64,000 bases of DNA, from positions 558,001-622,000 of the forward strand of contig NZ_QXFH01000070.1 in NCBI RefSeq assembly GCF_003581615.1, in the 5' to 3' direction. This stretch comes from Flagellimonas lutimaris. Its GTDB lineage: Bacteria > Bacteroidota > Bacteroidia > Flavobacteriales > Flavobacteriaceae. Each line of letters begins with the position of its first letter. Position 1 is the stretch's first letter. The notes below the pieces were generated by a model. That model had not been told where the DNA came from. It ran no database searches and worked only from the letters and a program-made list of their open reading frames with translations. Both the position numbers and the translations under genes were made by a program. Shown here in pieces: positions 1 to 7,926 of this stretch.

Positions 1-872
1 TGATTGCCATGATCATTCCATCCATTGGAAACCTGCTCATGGACTACATTTTTATTTATGTTTTTGATTGGGGCATGCACGGAGCTGCTTGGGCAACCAC
101 GGTGGGCTATTTGCTTTGTTTCCTCTATGTGTTTTATTTCTTTCTATCGGATAATTCAGAATTAAAAATTAACATCTCCCATTTCGGTTTAGATCGTCCC
201 ATTTTAAAAGAGATTGGTTCATTGGGCTTTGTTACTTTGGCCAGACAGGCTGTAACCAGTATTACCTATTTATTGATGAACAATATATTGTTCAACTTGG
301 GCGGGGAGGCCATGGTGGCGGTTTATGCGATTATCGGTAGAATGTTGATGTTTGCACTCTTCCCTGTTTTTGGTGTTACCCAAGGTTTTTTGCCCATCGC
401 AGGCTATAATTATGGTGCGGTTAAGTACGATAGGGTAAAAGAATCCATTTATACAGCGATTAAATATGCCGCCTTGATGGCAACTATTGTTTTTGTGGTG
501 CTAATGGTTTTCCCTGCGGAAATTGCATCATTGTTTTTAAGTGATCGGCCTGAATTATCTCCAGAGGAACTCGAAGCCAACAATTTTGTGCTGCAGCATA
601 CACCCTTGGCCATGCGTTTGGTGTTCGCCGCAACACCGATTATTGCCATTCAGTTGATAGGGGCCGCCTATTTTCAAGCCATTGGAAAAGCGATTCCAGC
701 TTTATTGTTAACGCTAACACGACAAGGATTCTTTTTTATTCCTCTGATTTTAATACTTCCCAATTTTATGGGAGAAATAGGGGTATGGTTATCTTTCTGC
801 ATAGCGGATGTGCTTTCTACTATTGTCACGGGCTTTTTTCTTCAAAAGGAAATCAAATCCGAACTGTCCTAA
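1..872 (+). CDS. MATE family efflux transporter, C-terminal part (cut by window start)
   Basis: The reading frame is open from base 3 and has no stop before 870-872, so the 5' end lies outside the window. About 290 residues remain of a family that is usually near 450 aa. Successive hydrophobic segments alternate with short loops. Stretches such as GFLPIAGYNYGA and VAVYAIIGRMLMFALFP match the second half of multidrug and toxic compound extrusion (MATE) carriers, which export cationic drugs against H+ or Na+ gradients across the inner membrane. The ATG at base 9 is an internal methionine. The substrate cannot be told from the fragment. Confidence 0.85.
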   Translation, partial: IAMIIPSIGNLLMDYIFIYVFDWGMHGAAWATTVGYLLCFLYVFYFFLSDNSELKINISHFGLDRPILKEIGSLGFVTLARQAVTSITYLLMNNILFNLGGEAMVAVYAIIGRMLMFALFPVFGVTQGFLPIAGYNYGAVKYDRVKESIYTAIKYAALMATIVFVVLMVFPAEIASLFLSDRPELSPEELEANNFVLQHTPLAMRLVFAATPIIAIQLIGAAYFQAIGKAIPALLLTLTRQGFFFIPLILILPNFMGEIGVWLSFCIADVLSTIVTGFFLQKEIKSELS

Positions 873-925
873 ATACTGATTCTTTGATTTAGAATGTTTA
901 ATTTGGACAGCATAACTAAGCATCC

Positions 926-2023
926 ATGAAAAAAATTATTCTGGCGGGTCTTATTGCTATTTTGACAATCGCCTGCACCGAAAAACCTGAAGAAAAACCC
1001 ATGTACACTCTGTTTGTTGGAACCTATACCGATGGTGATAGTGAAGGCATCTACACCTATACTTTTGATACAAACACAGGTGAGCTTTCCAACGAAAAAC
1101 TGGCGGCAAAGCTTGCGAACCCATCCTATTTGGCCATTTCAGAGGACAAAAAGAACCTTTACGCTGTCCAGGAAACGGCTGATTTTGACAGCTTGGGAGG
1201 TGGTATTACCGCCTTTGGCTTGAACGAGAATGCATTGGAGCTTCAAAACAGTATTGGAACCCAAGGAGCGCACCCGTGCCACGTTTCACTTTCTGGCGAT
1301 GGGCATTTGGCCGTTGCCAATTATACTGGAGGCAATGTGGCCTTATTTTCACTAAAAGATGATGGCTCGCTAGCAGATAACCCTCAGATTATCGATCATA
1401 AATCCTTGGACTCCGTTAAAACCTCGCATGCGCACATGGCCCAGTTCAATGTTGATGGGCTTATGGTGACCGATTTGGGATTGGATGCGGTTAAAAGATA
1501 TCATCAAAAAGATGGAAATTTTGTACCTGCGGAACAAAATACGCTGCCCTTTGAAGATGGAGCGGGCCCTCGCCACTTTACCTTTGGCAAGAATGGTAAA
1601 ATGCTATACGTTATCAATGAGTTGAACAGTACTATTTCCGTTTTTGAAAAAGATAGCGATAGTAACTACGAAGAAATACAAGTGGTTTCGACCTTGGATG
1701 CCGATTTTGATGGAGAAAGCTTTTGCGCTGATCTTCATTTATCGCCAGATGGAAAGTTTTTGTATGGCTCCAATCGCGGTGAAAACACGATTGTAATTTT
1801 TGCGGTGAACGCTACTTCGGGAGAATTGGAATTGGTAGGTCGAGAATCGGTACATGGTGATTGGCCCCGAAATTTTACTATAGATCCTAGTGGAGAATTC
1901 TTATTGGTGGCCAACAAAAAAACCAGTAATATTGCTGTCTTTAAAAGAGATGTGGAAAAAGGAAAATTGACATTTTTGAATGAGACCAATCACCCCAATC
2001 CGGTTTGTTTGGTGTTTAAGTAA
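926..2023 (+). CDS. Lactonase-fold (YkgB/Pgl-like) seven-bladed propeller lipoprotein
   Basis: The 365-residue protein starts with a lipoprotein signal (lipobox LTIAC, Cys17), so it is probably anchored in an envelope membrane. The rest repeats beta-propeller blades with a pattern of GDG or PDG turns, for example HPCHVSLSGDGHLAVANYTG, LSPDGKFLYGSNRGENTIVI and IDPSGEFLLVANKKTSNIAV. This matches the cycloisomerase/6-phosphogluconolactonase family (Lactonase, PF10282). Cytoplasmic members open 6-phosphogluconolactone; an exported lipoprotein member more likely acts on a sugar lactone outside the cytoplasm. That is relevant here because sugar-oxidising flavoproteins encoded near 37 and 45 kb could yield lactones. 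The substrate is inferred, not shown. Confidence 0.8.
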   Translation: MKKIILAGLIAILTIACTEKPEEKPMYTLFVGTYTDGDSEGIYTYTFDTNTGELSNEKLAAKLANPSYLAISEDKKNLYAVQETADFDSLGGGITAFGLNENALELQNSIGTQGAHPCHVSLSGDGHLAVANYTGGNVALFSLKDDGSLADNPQIIDHKSLDSVKTSHAHMAQFNVDGLMVTDLGLDAVKRYHQKDGNFVPAEQNTLPFEDGAGPRHFTFGKNGKMLYVINELNSTISVFEKDSDSNYEEIQVVSTLDADFDGESFCADLHLSPDGKFLYGSNRGENTIVIFAVNATSGELELVGRESVHGDWPRNFTIDPSGEFLLVANKKTSNIAVFKRDVEKGKLTFLNETNHPNPVCLVFK

Positions 2024-2033
2024 GGTTACAAAT

Positions 2034-2110
2034 GTCATTCTGAACGCAGTGAATAATCTCAAGTTCTGGGTAGAGATACTTCGTCGTCTTTTCTGACTCC
2101 TCAGCATGAC
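2034..2110. repeat. Intergenic REP-like repeat, copy A
   Basis: The block starts GTCATTCTGAACGCAGTGAA and ends TCAGCATGAC, so its ends are near-inverted copies (GTCATTCTGA versus TCAGNATGAC). It contains the internal words AATCTC and GATACTTCGTCG, also found in copy B. It fills the space after the lactonase gene. The same kind of dispersed GTCATTCTGA element is common between genes in Flavobacteriaceae. It is non-coding. Confidence 0.7.
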
Positions 2111-2146
2111 ATAGAGTTTGTTTTAGTTATTAGGTAGTTGATTTCT

Positions 2147-3256
2147 CTATTTTTTGGATAGAAAAACTATGACCCCAATAACTGCTAGTACTAACAGCAC
2201 GGTAAAGAAGATTTTCCAAAAACTATAAGGTCGTGTACCCGATATTCGGCCATTCTCCCCATTGATAAAAAAGTTGTACTTCTTGCCATTGTATCGGTAG
2301 GCGCTTACATAAACGGGCAATAAAATGTGTTTAAAAGTCTCTTCGCTCAGTTGCATATCCATAGAGAGCACACGCTGGGTATCCCCGCCAATGTCTCGTC
2401 GGCACCATGTGTTTGCAATGTTTTTAGCTTCTTCCTTTGAATGCAAGTGACCATCTTTTAAAGGGATAGTATATTTTTCAGTTACAAATCCAGACAGAAA
2501 TCCACTATCGAAAGGTTGAAGCTTTTTCAAATCCCAAAAGGCAATTTTACCTGGGATTCTTCCGGTTTTCTGGTGCGAAGCTTTGATTAAGGTATCGTCC
2601 ACGAAGCCCGATACTTCTCCAGCAGCTGGGTACCATCGCGTTTTCCTGACCCTTTGGGTCACCATTTTTCCGTTGGCGTTGCGAACCCTTTTGGTCTCGT
2701 AATAATATTCGCCCCGTTGACCTGTGTAGGAGGCGTAGAGTTGGGCATCAAAGGTCCAGTAAGGCAAATAAAGGCCTTTGGTAAACTGAGGGTCCAGTGC
2801 CGCTTTTTTTAGATTGTTCGGAGCAAACCATAAACGTTTTACCCACTTTTTAAAAATGGTAAAGGATTGTTTTTTATCAATTTGAAAGGGGAGTACCGCA
2901 CCGGGCAAAATCCAATTTTCTGTATAGGCATCTTCTATTACCAAAGGCTGACCACAATACACGCAGTGAAGTGATTTATAGTTTTCTTCCACATGTTGGT
3001 CTGCTCCACAATTTTTGCAATGCAGCATGGAAATTTCCTCGCTGTGCTTTTGCGCCCCCATCTCTTTTAAGAAAGGGTAAAGCTCCAACTCCTCGAACCC
3101 ATTCTTATCTACAGCAATGGTTTCCTCATGCCCACAGTATTCACAACTTATACTTGTGGTGCCAGGTTTATACTTAAGCTCTGCCCCGCAATTGACACAG
3201 GCTTTTTTGAGTTCCGTCTTTTGGATTTTTTGTTCTTCCAATGGCTTATTTGTCAT
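2147..3256 (-). CDS. Double zinc-ribbon membrane-anchored protein, YdjG-like
   Basis: From the ATG at 3256 this is 369 residues. Two zinc ribbons sit at the N terminus: CVNCGAELK followed by CEYCG, then CKNCGADQH followed by CVYCGQP. The last about 25 residues form one membrane helix (FFTVLLVLAVIGVIVFLS), giving a tail-anchored cytoplasmic protein. Such proteins are often mislabelled as PriA or TFIIB-like. The downstream-encoded SPFH protein is its upstream neighbour on the same strand, the arrangement known from Bacillus subtilis ydjFGHI, where the zinc-ribbon protein YdjG recruits the SPFH protein YdjI to membranes. A longer start at 3280 would translate repeat sequence (RFFVSLRM) and is unlikely. 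Even the chosen ATG lies inside the repeat. Confidence 0.75.
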   Translation of the reverse strand: MTNKPLEEQKIQKTELKKACVNCGAELKYKPGTTSISCEYCGHEETIAVDKNGFEELELYPFLKEMGAQKHSEEISMLHCKNCGADQHVEENYKSLHCVYCGQPLVIEDAYTENWILPGAVLPFQIDKKQSFTIFKKWVKRLWFAPNNLKKAALDPQFTKGLYLPYWTFDAQLYASYTGQRGEYYYETKRVRNANGKMVTQRVRKTRWYPAAGEVSGFVDDTLIKASHQKTGRIPGKIAFWDLKKLQPFDSGFLSGFVTEKYTIPLKDGHLHSKEEAKNIANTWCRRDIGGDTQRVLSMDMQLSEETFKHILLPVYVSAYRYNGKKYNFFINGENGRISGTRPYSFWKIFFTVLLVLAVIGVIVFLSKK

Positions 3257-3361
3257 TCTGAGTGAAACGAAGAATCTCACTCATATACGATTAAAAAGTG
3301 AAATGAACAGAGATACTTCACTGGTTTCTCGACTATGCTCGAAACAACAGTTCAGTATGAC
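3252..3361. repeat. Intergenic REP-like repeat, copy B
   Basis: It begins GTCATTCTGAGTGAAACGAA and ends TTCAGTATGAC. Inside are AGAATCTC and AGAGATACTTC and the arms of a hairpin around TTTCTCGACTATGCTCGAAA. It occupies the whole gap between the SPFH gene and the zinc-ribbon gene, and its left end supplies the ATG (as CAT on the plus strand) of the zinc-ribbon gene. Confidence 0.75.
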
Positions 3362-3370
3362 AGTTTAAAA

Positions 3371-4510
3371 CTATTCCGTTGGTAACGGTGGCGGTGTATT
3401 ACCTCCCAAGAACGATTTTAAATCGTCCACATCTTTTAAGGCTGACCAAGCGGACATTCCCTGTTTCCAAACCAGGCTATCCCGGTTAATGGCTCGAGAA
3501 GCGAACAAAGATTGCATCTGTTCAAAGGTCACAGGACCATGCTGTACTCCGTTTGCCGCATAATAATACATGGTTTGCGTTGGCATCGGAGGAGGCACGG
3601 CTCCAGCCGATTGTTGTGAAGCTCCCTGTGGATTGGCATGCATGGTTCCGCCCATCATGCCGCCCATTTGTTGGGCCAATACAAATCCCATACCCATGCC
3701 CATTCCGGCACCGGCGGTACCGCCTTCGTTTTGGGCTGCGGCCTCGATGGCTTTGGCTGTTTTGAACTTGGTCAGTTTATCCAAGTCCAATTTATCAATG
3801 CGGCTATACTCGAAGATTTCTTTTTTAAGATCTTCGGGCATGGAGACATTCTCGATATAGAATTTCTCCAAGGATATACCTACTGTTTGAAATTCCGGGG
3901 CCATTACTTCACGGCACGTATCGGACAATTCGGAAGTATTGGCAGCGTAAAGTTCAATAGGAAGGTTGGCTTCACCAACGGTATCTGTAAATCGTGTTGC
4001 AATCAAACTTTTTAAGTGTTCGTTGATTTCAAAATTGGTAAAGTTGCTATCTGTACCAACGATATCCTTAATGAATTTTCCAGCATCTGAAATTTTAAAA
4101 GCATAGGTTCCGAATGCTCGTATTTCTACCAAACCAAAACGGTCATCACTTAAAGTGATGGGGCTTTTAGTTCCCCATTTTTCATCGGTAAAAAGGTGGG
4201 TGTTCACAAAGTACACCTCCGCTTTAAAAGGAGAATTAAAACCATATTTCCAACCTTTCAAAGTGGCAAGTATGGGCAAGTTTTTTGTGGTAAGGTCGTA
4301 GGTGCCCGGTTCAAAGACATCGGCCAGTTGACCTTCGTTGATGAAAACAGCGGTCTGCCCTTCGCGAACAATTAGCTTAGCGCCGTTTTTTATTTCATTT
4401 TGATACCGCTCGAAACGGTATGCAATAGTGTCATCGGTGTAATCCAGCCACTCAATAATGTCGATAAACTCGTTGCTGAGTTTTTCTTTTATTTTTCCAA
4501 AAATATCCAT
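3371..4510 (-). CDS. SPFH-domain protein with C-terminal GYF_2 domain, YdjI-like
   Basis: The 379 residues carry an N-terminal segment typical of the virion-core/YdjI-type SPFH family (KNGAKLIVREGQTAVFINEG, then FGTYAFKI and the SLEKFYIENVSMPEDLKKEI region) through about residue 250. A Gly/Met-rich low-complexity linker of about residues 263-320 follows. The C-terminal GYF_2 domain includes YYAANGVQHGPVTFEQM and LVWKQGMSAWSALKDV. SPFH proteins scaffold membrane microdomains, and GYF_2 domains bind peptides or lipids. No transmembrane helix is seen, so membrane attachment would depend on a partner such as the zinc-ribbon protein encoded just downstream. A stress role is inferred from the Bacillus YdjFGHI system. 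Confidence 0.82.
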   Translation of the reverse strand: MDIFGKIKEKLSNEFIDIIEWLDYTDDTIAYRFERYQNEIKNGAKLIVREGQTAVFINEGQLADVFEPGTYDLTTKNLPILATLKGWKYGFNSPFKAEVYFVNTHLFTDEKWGTKSPITLSDDRFGLVEIRAFGTYAFKISDAGKFIKDIVGTDSNFTNFEINEHLKSLIATRFTDTVGEANLPIELYAANTSELSDTCREVMAPEFQTVGISLEKFYIENVSMPEDLKKEIFEYSRIDKLDLDKLTKFKTAKAIEAAAQNEGGTAGAGMGMGMGFVLAQQMGGMMGGTMHANPQGASQQSAGAVPPPMPTQTMYYYAANGVQHGPVTFEQMQSLFASRAINRDSLVWKQGMSAWSALKDVDDLKSFLGGNTPPPLPTE

Positions 4511-4584
4511 GGGTATAGTGTTTAGTTGTTAACTGCTTAAAGCTATAAAAAATGATGAAAGCTTGTATTTCATTTGTAGAAAAA

Positions 4585-4600
4585 GTAACAATATTGTTAC
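4585..4600. promoter_or_regulatory. Perfect 16-bp palindrome, candidate operator
   Basis: GTAACAATATTGTTAC is perfectly self-complementary. It sits in the 123-bp spacer between the divergent SPFH and DUF2237 genes, 75 bases from the SPFH start and 34 bases from the DUF2237 start, a position that suits an operator for a dimeric regulator. The regulator is unknown and no regulatory gene is adjacent. Confidence 0.4.
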
Positions 4601-4633
4601 AAACCGCTCAGCTTAAATTATTTTTAAGCCACT

Positions 4634-4990
4634 ATGGATAAAAATGTACTTGGATCACCACTTCAGTCCTGCTGCATATCCCCAAAAACGGGCTATTATA
4701 GAGATGGTTTCTGTAAAACGGGCAATGACGACACAGGAAAACATATGGTATGTGCCATAATGACGGAAGAGTTTTTGCAATTCTCAAAAAGTAAAGGAAA
4801 CGACCTAATATCGCCTATACCGCACTTTCAATTTCCGGGGCTAAAGGCCGGTGATAAATGGTGTCTTTGTGTTTCGCGTTGGAGAGAAGCTTATTTGGAA
4901 GGCGTAGCTCCACCTGTGATATTGGAAGCTACACATGAGAAAGCGCTGCAATATGTTTCATTTGAGTCTTTACTGGAGCTTAAAATGTAA
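4634..4990 (+). CDS. DUF2237 family protein
   Basis: This 118-residue protein shows the hallmark blocks of DUF2237 almost end to end: NVLGSPLQSC, GYYRDGFCKTG, HMVCAIMTEEFLQFSKSKGN, GLKAGDKWCLCVSRW and APPVILEATHEKAL. Length is normal for the family. The function is unknown. The family's several conserved cysteines (SCC, CKTG, VCA, WCLC) would suit metal or redox chemistry, but that is only a suggestion. It is transcribed divergently from the SPFH gene with a palindrome between them. Confidence 0.85.
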   Translation: MDKNVLGSPLQSCCISPKTGYYRDGFCKTGNDDTGKHMVCAIMTEEFLQFSKSKGNDLISPIPHFQFPGLKAGDKWCLCVSRWREAYLEGVAPPVILEATHEKALQYVSFESLLELKM

Positions 4991-5026
4991 GTAAATATTA
5001 TCCTCTCAAATAATCCGTGCAGGATG

Positions 5027-6037
5027 CTAATTTGAATTGACCCTAAAGGTTATTTTCCTATTGGTAATTATTTTGGCCAGTACGCTTAGGTTAACATCTG
5101 CTTCGTCACAAAGTATGCTGTTGTCAACAAACTCCATACTGCATAGCGAAGGTGATGAAGAGCCCGAACCATCCATCCGCTCGCCAATTATGATATCTGT
5201 GGCCAAACTATTGTCCAAAGGAGAGTTTGGAGGAGCTACAGCATAAACCGTTGAACTTCCGTTTGCCGTGTAAGTGACTTCCCCGGTAGTTTCATTATAA
5301 GCCACGGTGTAAGGATTGTTTCCACTTAAAAAATTTCCAAAATCCTGGGTAAAGGTCTCGGTGAGACCAGTCACGGAGTTAATTACGTCAATTTCCAATC
5401 CCATTTCGTTGGGTTTAAAATGGTAGATCCTAAAGTTGCCAGCGGTAACAATATCGGCTTGACTTTCCTGGTCTTGGTATTCAAAAGAAACCGCGAAGCT
5501 GGTAAAATCAAAAATACCTGAGGAATTTGGTACCACGATATCAAAACCTGTTGAGCCACCCGACCCTGTGGGGAAATGAATTCCGCATCCTGTTTGGGCC
5601 GCATTTGGATTTACCGATGTTGCATCGGGTCCAATTGTAGCATCGGTTATGGATGGGGTATCAAAGTCGAAACGAGATACGATAACACTAGGGCTGCCAT
5701 CGTCGCATACTCGATATGTAAAACTATCACTTCCAACAAAACCTGGATTTGGGGTGTAGTCAAAACCACCATCGCTGTTTAGATTCAAAACTCCTGAAGA
5801 GACATCTACTATAGGGGTGGTTTGCACACTCATGGTGCCATTTCCATTGGCATCGGAATCATTATTAAGCAAACCATTTGAAGCCATAATGTTCAGCGTG
5901 CTATTTAAACCTGCGTTGTAGGTATCATCCACTGCAAGCGGGGCTGCTTTTTGGGCATGAAGTGCAGCAGGTGTTATAATGAATAAGGCCAAGAGGCCCA
6001 GTATCAATGAAAACTGATTGAGGTTTATCCTTTTCAT
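5027..6037 (-). CDS. Secreted Ig-like domain protein
   Basis: The 336-residue protein has a signal peptide (hydrophobic core LILGLLALFIITPAALHAQ). Residues of about 35-115 are one bacterial Ig/cadherin-type module (AVDDTYNAGLNSTLNI, then GFDYTPNPGFVGSDSFTYRV). The module is entered by a new segment after VCDDGSPS, and the remaining about 200 residues look like a jelly-roll or concanavalin-type domain with no motif I can assign. There is no type IX sorting domain at the C terminus. It is probably an exported adhesion or surface protein; the function is not recognised. It stands alone between two longer spacers. Confidence 0.6.
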   Translation of the reverse strand: MKRINLNQFSLILGLLALFIITPAALHAQKAAPLAVDDTYNAGLNSTLNIMASNGLLNNDSDANGNGTMSVQTTPIVDVSSGVLNLNSDGGFDYTPNPGFVGSDSFTYRVCDDGSPSVIVSRFDFDTPSITDATIGPDATSVNPNAAQTGCGIHFPTGSGGSTGFDIVVPNSSGIFDFTSFAVSFEYQDQESQADIVTAGNFRIYHFKPNEMGLEIDVINSVTGLTETFTQDFGNFLSGNNPYTVAYNETTGEVTYTANGSSTVYAVAPPNSPLDNSLATDIIIGERMDGSGSSSPSLCSMEFVDNSILCDEADVNLSVLAKIITNRKITFRVNSN

Positions 6038-6264
6038 ATGTTTTCGAAACTAATTCATTGGGAAGGAGTTCTAAAATTAATGTTGTGACTGTTAAAAAAA
6101 TAGAGGTGATAGTACGTTTTTCTTTCATTAACTAAGCAAAACCTGCCGATTTTAAGCTATTTCAGTATTCAGCATGCCGGTTTTTGCTCTCAAGAAAAAA
6201 TGACGGTGTCCAACAAAATGGCTCAATCAACCTAGGTGCGCATCCTTAGTCATTGCAACATGAT

Positions 6265-7395
6265 TTAAGGTGTTGTTTTCCCAGCTTCTTTTAACATTTC
6301 CAGTACTTTTCCCTTTGGAAGCGCCTCAATTTTGTGCCCATCTCGTCCAATCATGGTTTCACCTGCAAAAAGAGAATTCAGAATAGCTTCTTCGGTTGCT
6401 TCAATGGTAGCAAGGAACAAAGGGGTCATAGCCCCATTCCTCAAAGTCGGATGTAATTGAATCGGGTCATCGCTCTGGTATGGAATTCGACATGCCTTTG
6501 CCGTGGAAACAGCAATCACGTAATCACCACTACCATTGCTTGCAATTCCACCTGTACGCGAAAGCCCCAACATGGCTCGCTTGGCCAAACGTTCCAGATT
6601 TCTGGAATCCAATGGAGCATCGGTGAGGACCACCATCATGCAAGAGCCATCAGGAGAATATTTAAAACTATTGGAATAGTGCCCCAACTTTTTGCCCACT
6701 TCCACTCCGGCTACTTGCAAAACCCCTCCAAAGTTGGTCTGCACCAATACCCCTACGGTATAACCTCCCGATTTTTTGGGCAATACCCTAGACGATGTCC
6801 CGATACCCCCCTTAAATCCAAAACAGATGGTTCCGGTTCCCGCACCTACATTGCCTTCGGTAACAGGACCCGATTTTGCATTTTTTATAGCTTTTAGCAC
6901 ATGCTCTTCCGTGACATGACGACCTCGGATATCGCTGAGGTAGCCATCGTTGGTTTCACCGATAACGGCATTTACCGAACGGACATTTTCATTTTCAGGC
7001 TGATGGAGCGTGTACCCAATAACGGCATTCATGGCTGTGGGAACACTCAAGGTATTGGTCAAAACGATGGGGGTTTCCAAATTGCCCAACTCTTTTACTT
7101 GGGTGTACCCAGCCAATTTTCCAAATCCGTTGCCCACATAGATAGCTGCAGGCACTTTTTCTTGAAAAATATTTCCGGAATGTGGTAAAATTGATGTAAC
7201 TCCAGTTCGTATATCATCCCCTTGAATTATAGTGGTATGCCCAACTTGAACCCCAGGAACATCTGTAAGAGCATTGAACTGTCCGGGTTGTAATACCCCG
7301 ATTTCAACACCATGGTCTCTAAGTCGGTTTTGTGATAGCATCAATAATGGGAATATGCAAAATAAAAAACAAAAGCTCTGGTTTCGTATGCTCAT
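6265..7395 (-). CDS. P1 family (DmpA-type) peptidase/amidase, exported
   Basis: The 376 residues begin with a hydrophobic signal segment (FLFCIFPLLMLSQ). They continue with family blocks NALTDVPGVQVGHTTI, TEGNVGAGTGTICFGFKGGI and GGYTVGVLVQTNFG. DmpA-type enzymes are N-terminal nucleophile hydrolases that self-cleave before a serine. The expected Gly-Ser occurs as DGSCMMVVLTDAPL, at Gly250-Ser251, so the nucleophile is conserved. They release N-terminal amino acids from peptides or cleave amides and esters, some acting on D-residues or beta-peptides. It is the last gene of a four-gene minus-strand run (spacings 10, 16 and 11 bp) with a DinB-fold protein, an exported oxidoreductase and a DUF1080 lipoprotein. 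Confidence 0.85.
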   Translation of the reverse strand: MSIRNQSFCFLFCIFPLLMLSQNRLRDHGVEIGVLQPGQFNALTDVPGVQVGHTTIIQGDDIRTGVTSILPHSGNIFQEKVPAAIYVGNGFGKLAGYTQVKELGNLETPIVLTNTLSVPTAMNAVIGYTLHQPENENVRSVNAVIGETNDGYLSDIRGRHVTEEHVLKAIKNAKSGPVTEGNVGAGTGTICFGFKGGIGTSSRVLPKKSGGYTVGVLVQTNFGGVLQVAGVEVGKKLGHYSNSFKYSPDGSCMMVVLTDAPLDSRNLERLAKRAMLGLSRTGGIASNGSGDYVIAVSTAKACRIPYQSDDPIQLHPTLRNGAMTPLFLATIEATEEAILNSLFAGETMIGRDGHKIEALPKGKVLEMLKEAGKTTP

Positions 7396-7406
7396 ATCGA
7401 TTATGA

Positions 7407-7910
7407 TTAATCTTTTACCGCACTCACTGTAACCAATAACTGTCCCACATGACGTTGACTATGTTCTGCCGCATGAAAAAGCAATCCAATCACCGTAGTG
7501 GACAGCTTTTTTCTTCCCACAAACCGTTCGTCTGTAAGCGTCGTTTCGGGGATAGTTTTAAAATAGTCCAAAGCTTGTCCCACCTTTGTCTCAAAATCTG
7601 CTATTAATTTTTGGGATGATGGAGCCTTCTCTCCGTTCCCCTCGTTTTTTAAGAATTGAAATTGTGCATCTGTTAAGGTCTCTTCTTTAGCGTAGGTCAG
7701 TAATCGGTCCAACACACCAGTTAAATGTCTCAGGTGGAACCCGACCGAAGCCCTGCCAAATGGTTCTTCCCAAAGCTTATCTTCAGGAAAATTGGCTAAA
7801 TACGTCTTTACTTCCCGAACGGATTGCAATAACGCATGTGCGGTAGGCTGCAAAAGTGCAGGTACATCTGGTATAGGACCACTTAACCAGTACTCTTGGG
7901 TGGATGACAT
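7407..7910 (-). CDS. DinB/YfiT-like four-helix protein
   Basis: The 167 residues match the DinB-like superfamily: a predicted four-helix bundle with a His triad, one near SVGFHLRHLTGVLDRLL and two in LLFHAAEHSQRHVGQ. Members bind a divalent metal, and some are thiol-dependent S-transferases using bacillithiol. No signal peptide is present, so it should be cytoplasmic although both neighbours are exported. It sits in the tight run DUF1080, Gfo/Idh/MocA, DinB, P1 peptidase. A second DinB-fold gene lies in the sugar locus at 39.5 kb, so association with oxidoreductase genes occurs twice in the window. Confidence 0.8.
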   Translation of the reverse strand: MSSTQEYWLSGPIPDVPALLQPTAHALLQSVREVKTYLANFPEDKLWEEPFGRASVGFHLRHLTGVLDRLLTYAKEETLTDAQFQFLKNEGNGEKAPSSQKLIADFETKVGQALDYFKTIPETTLTDERFVGRKKLSTTVIGLLFHAAEHSQRHVGQLLVTVSAVKD

Positions 7911-7926
7911 AGAAAAATATTATTTC

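Noticed and set aside
6457-6897. Plus-strand frame of 146 codons opposite the P1 peptidase gene
   Set aside because: The minus-strand frame carries intact DmpA family motifs through this region.
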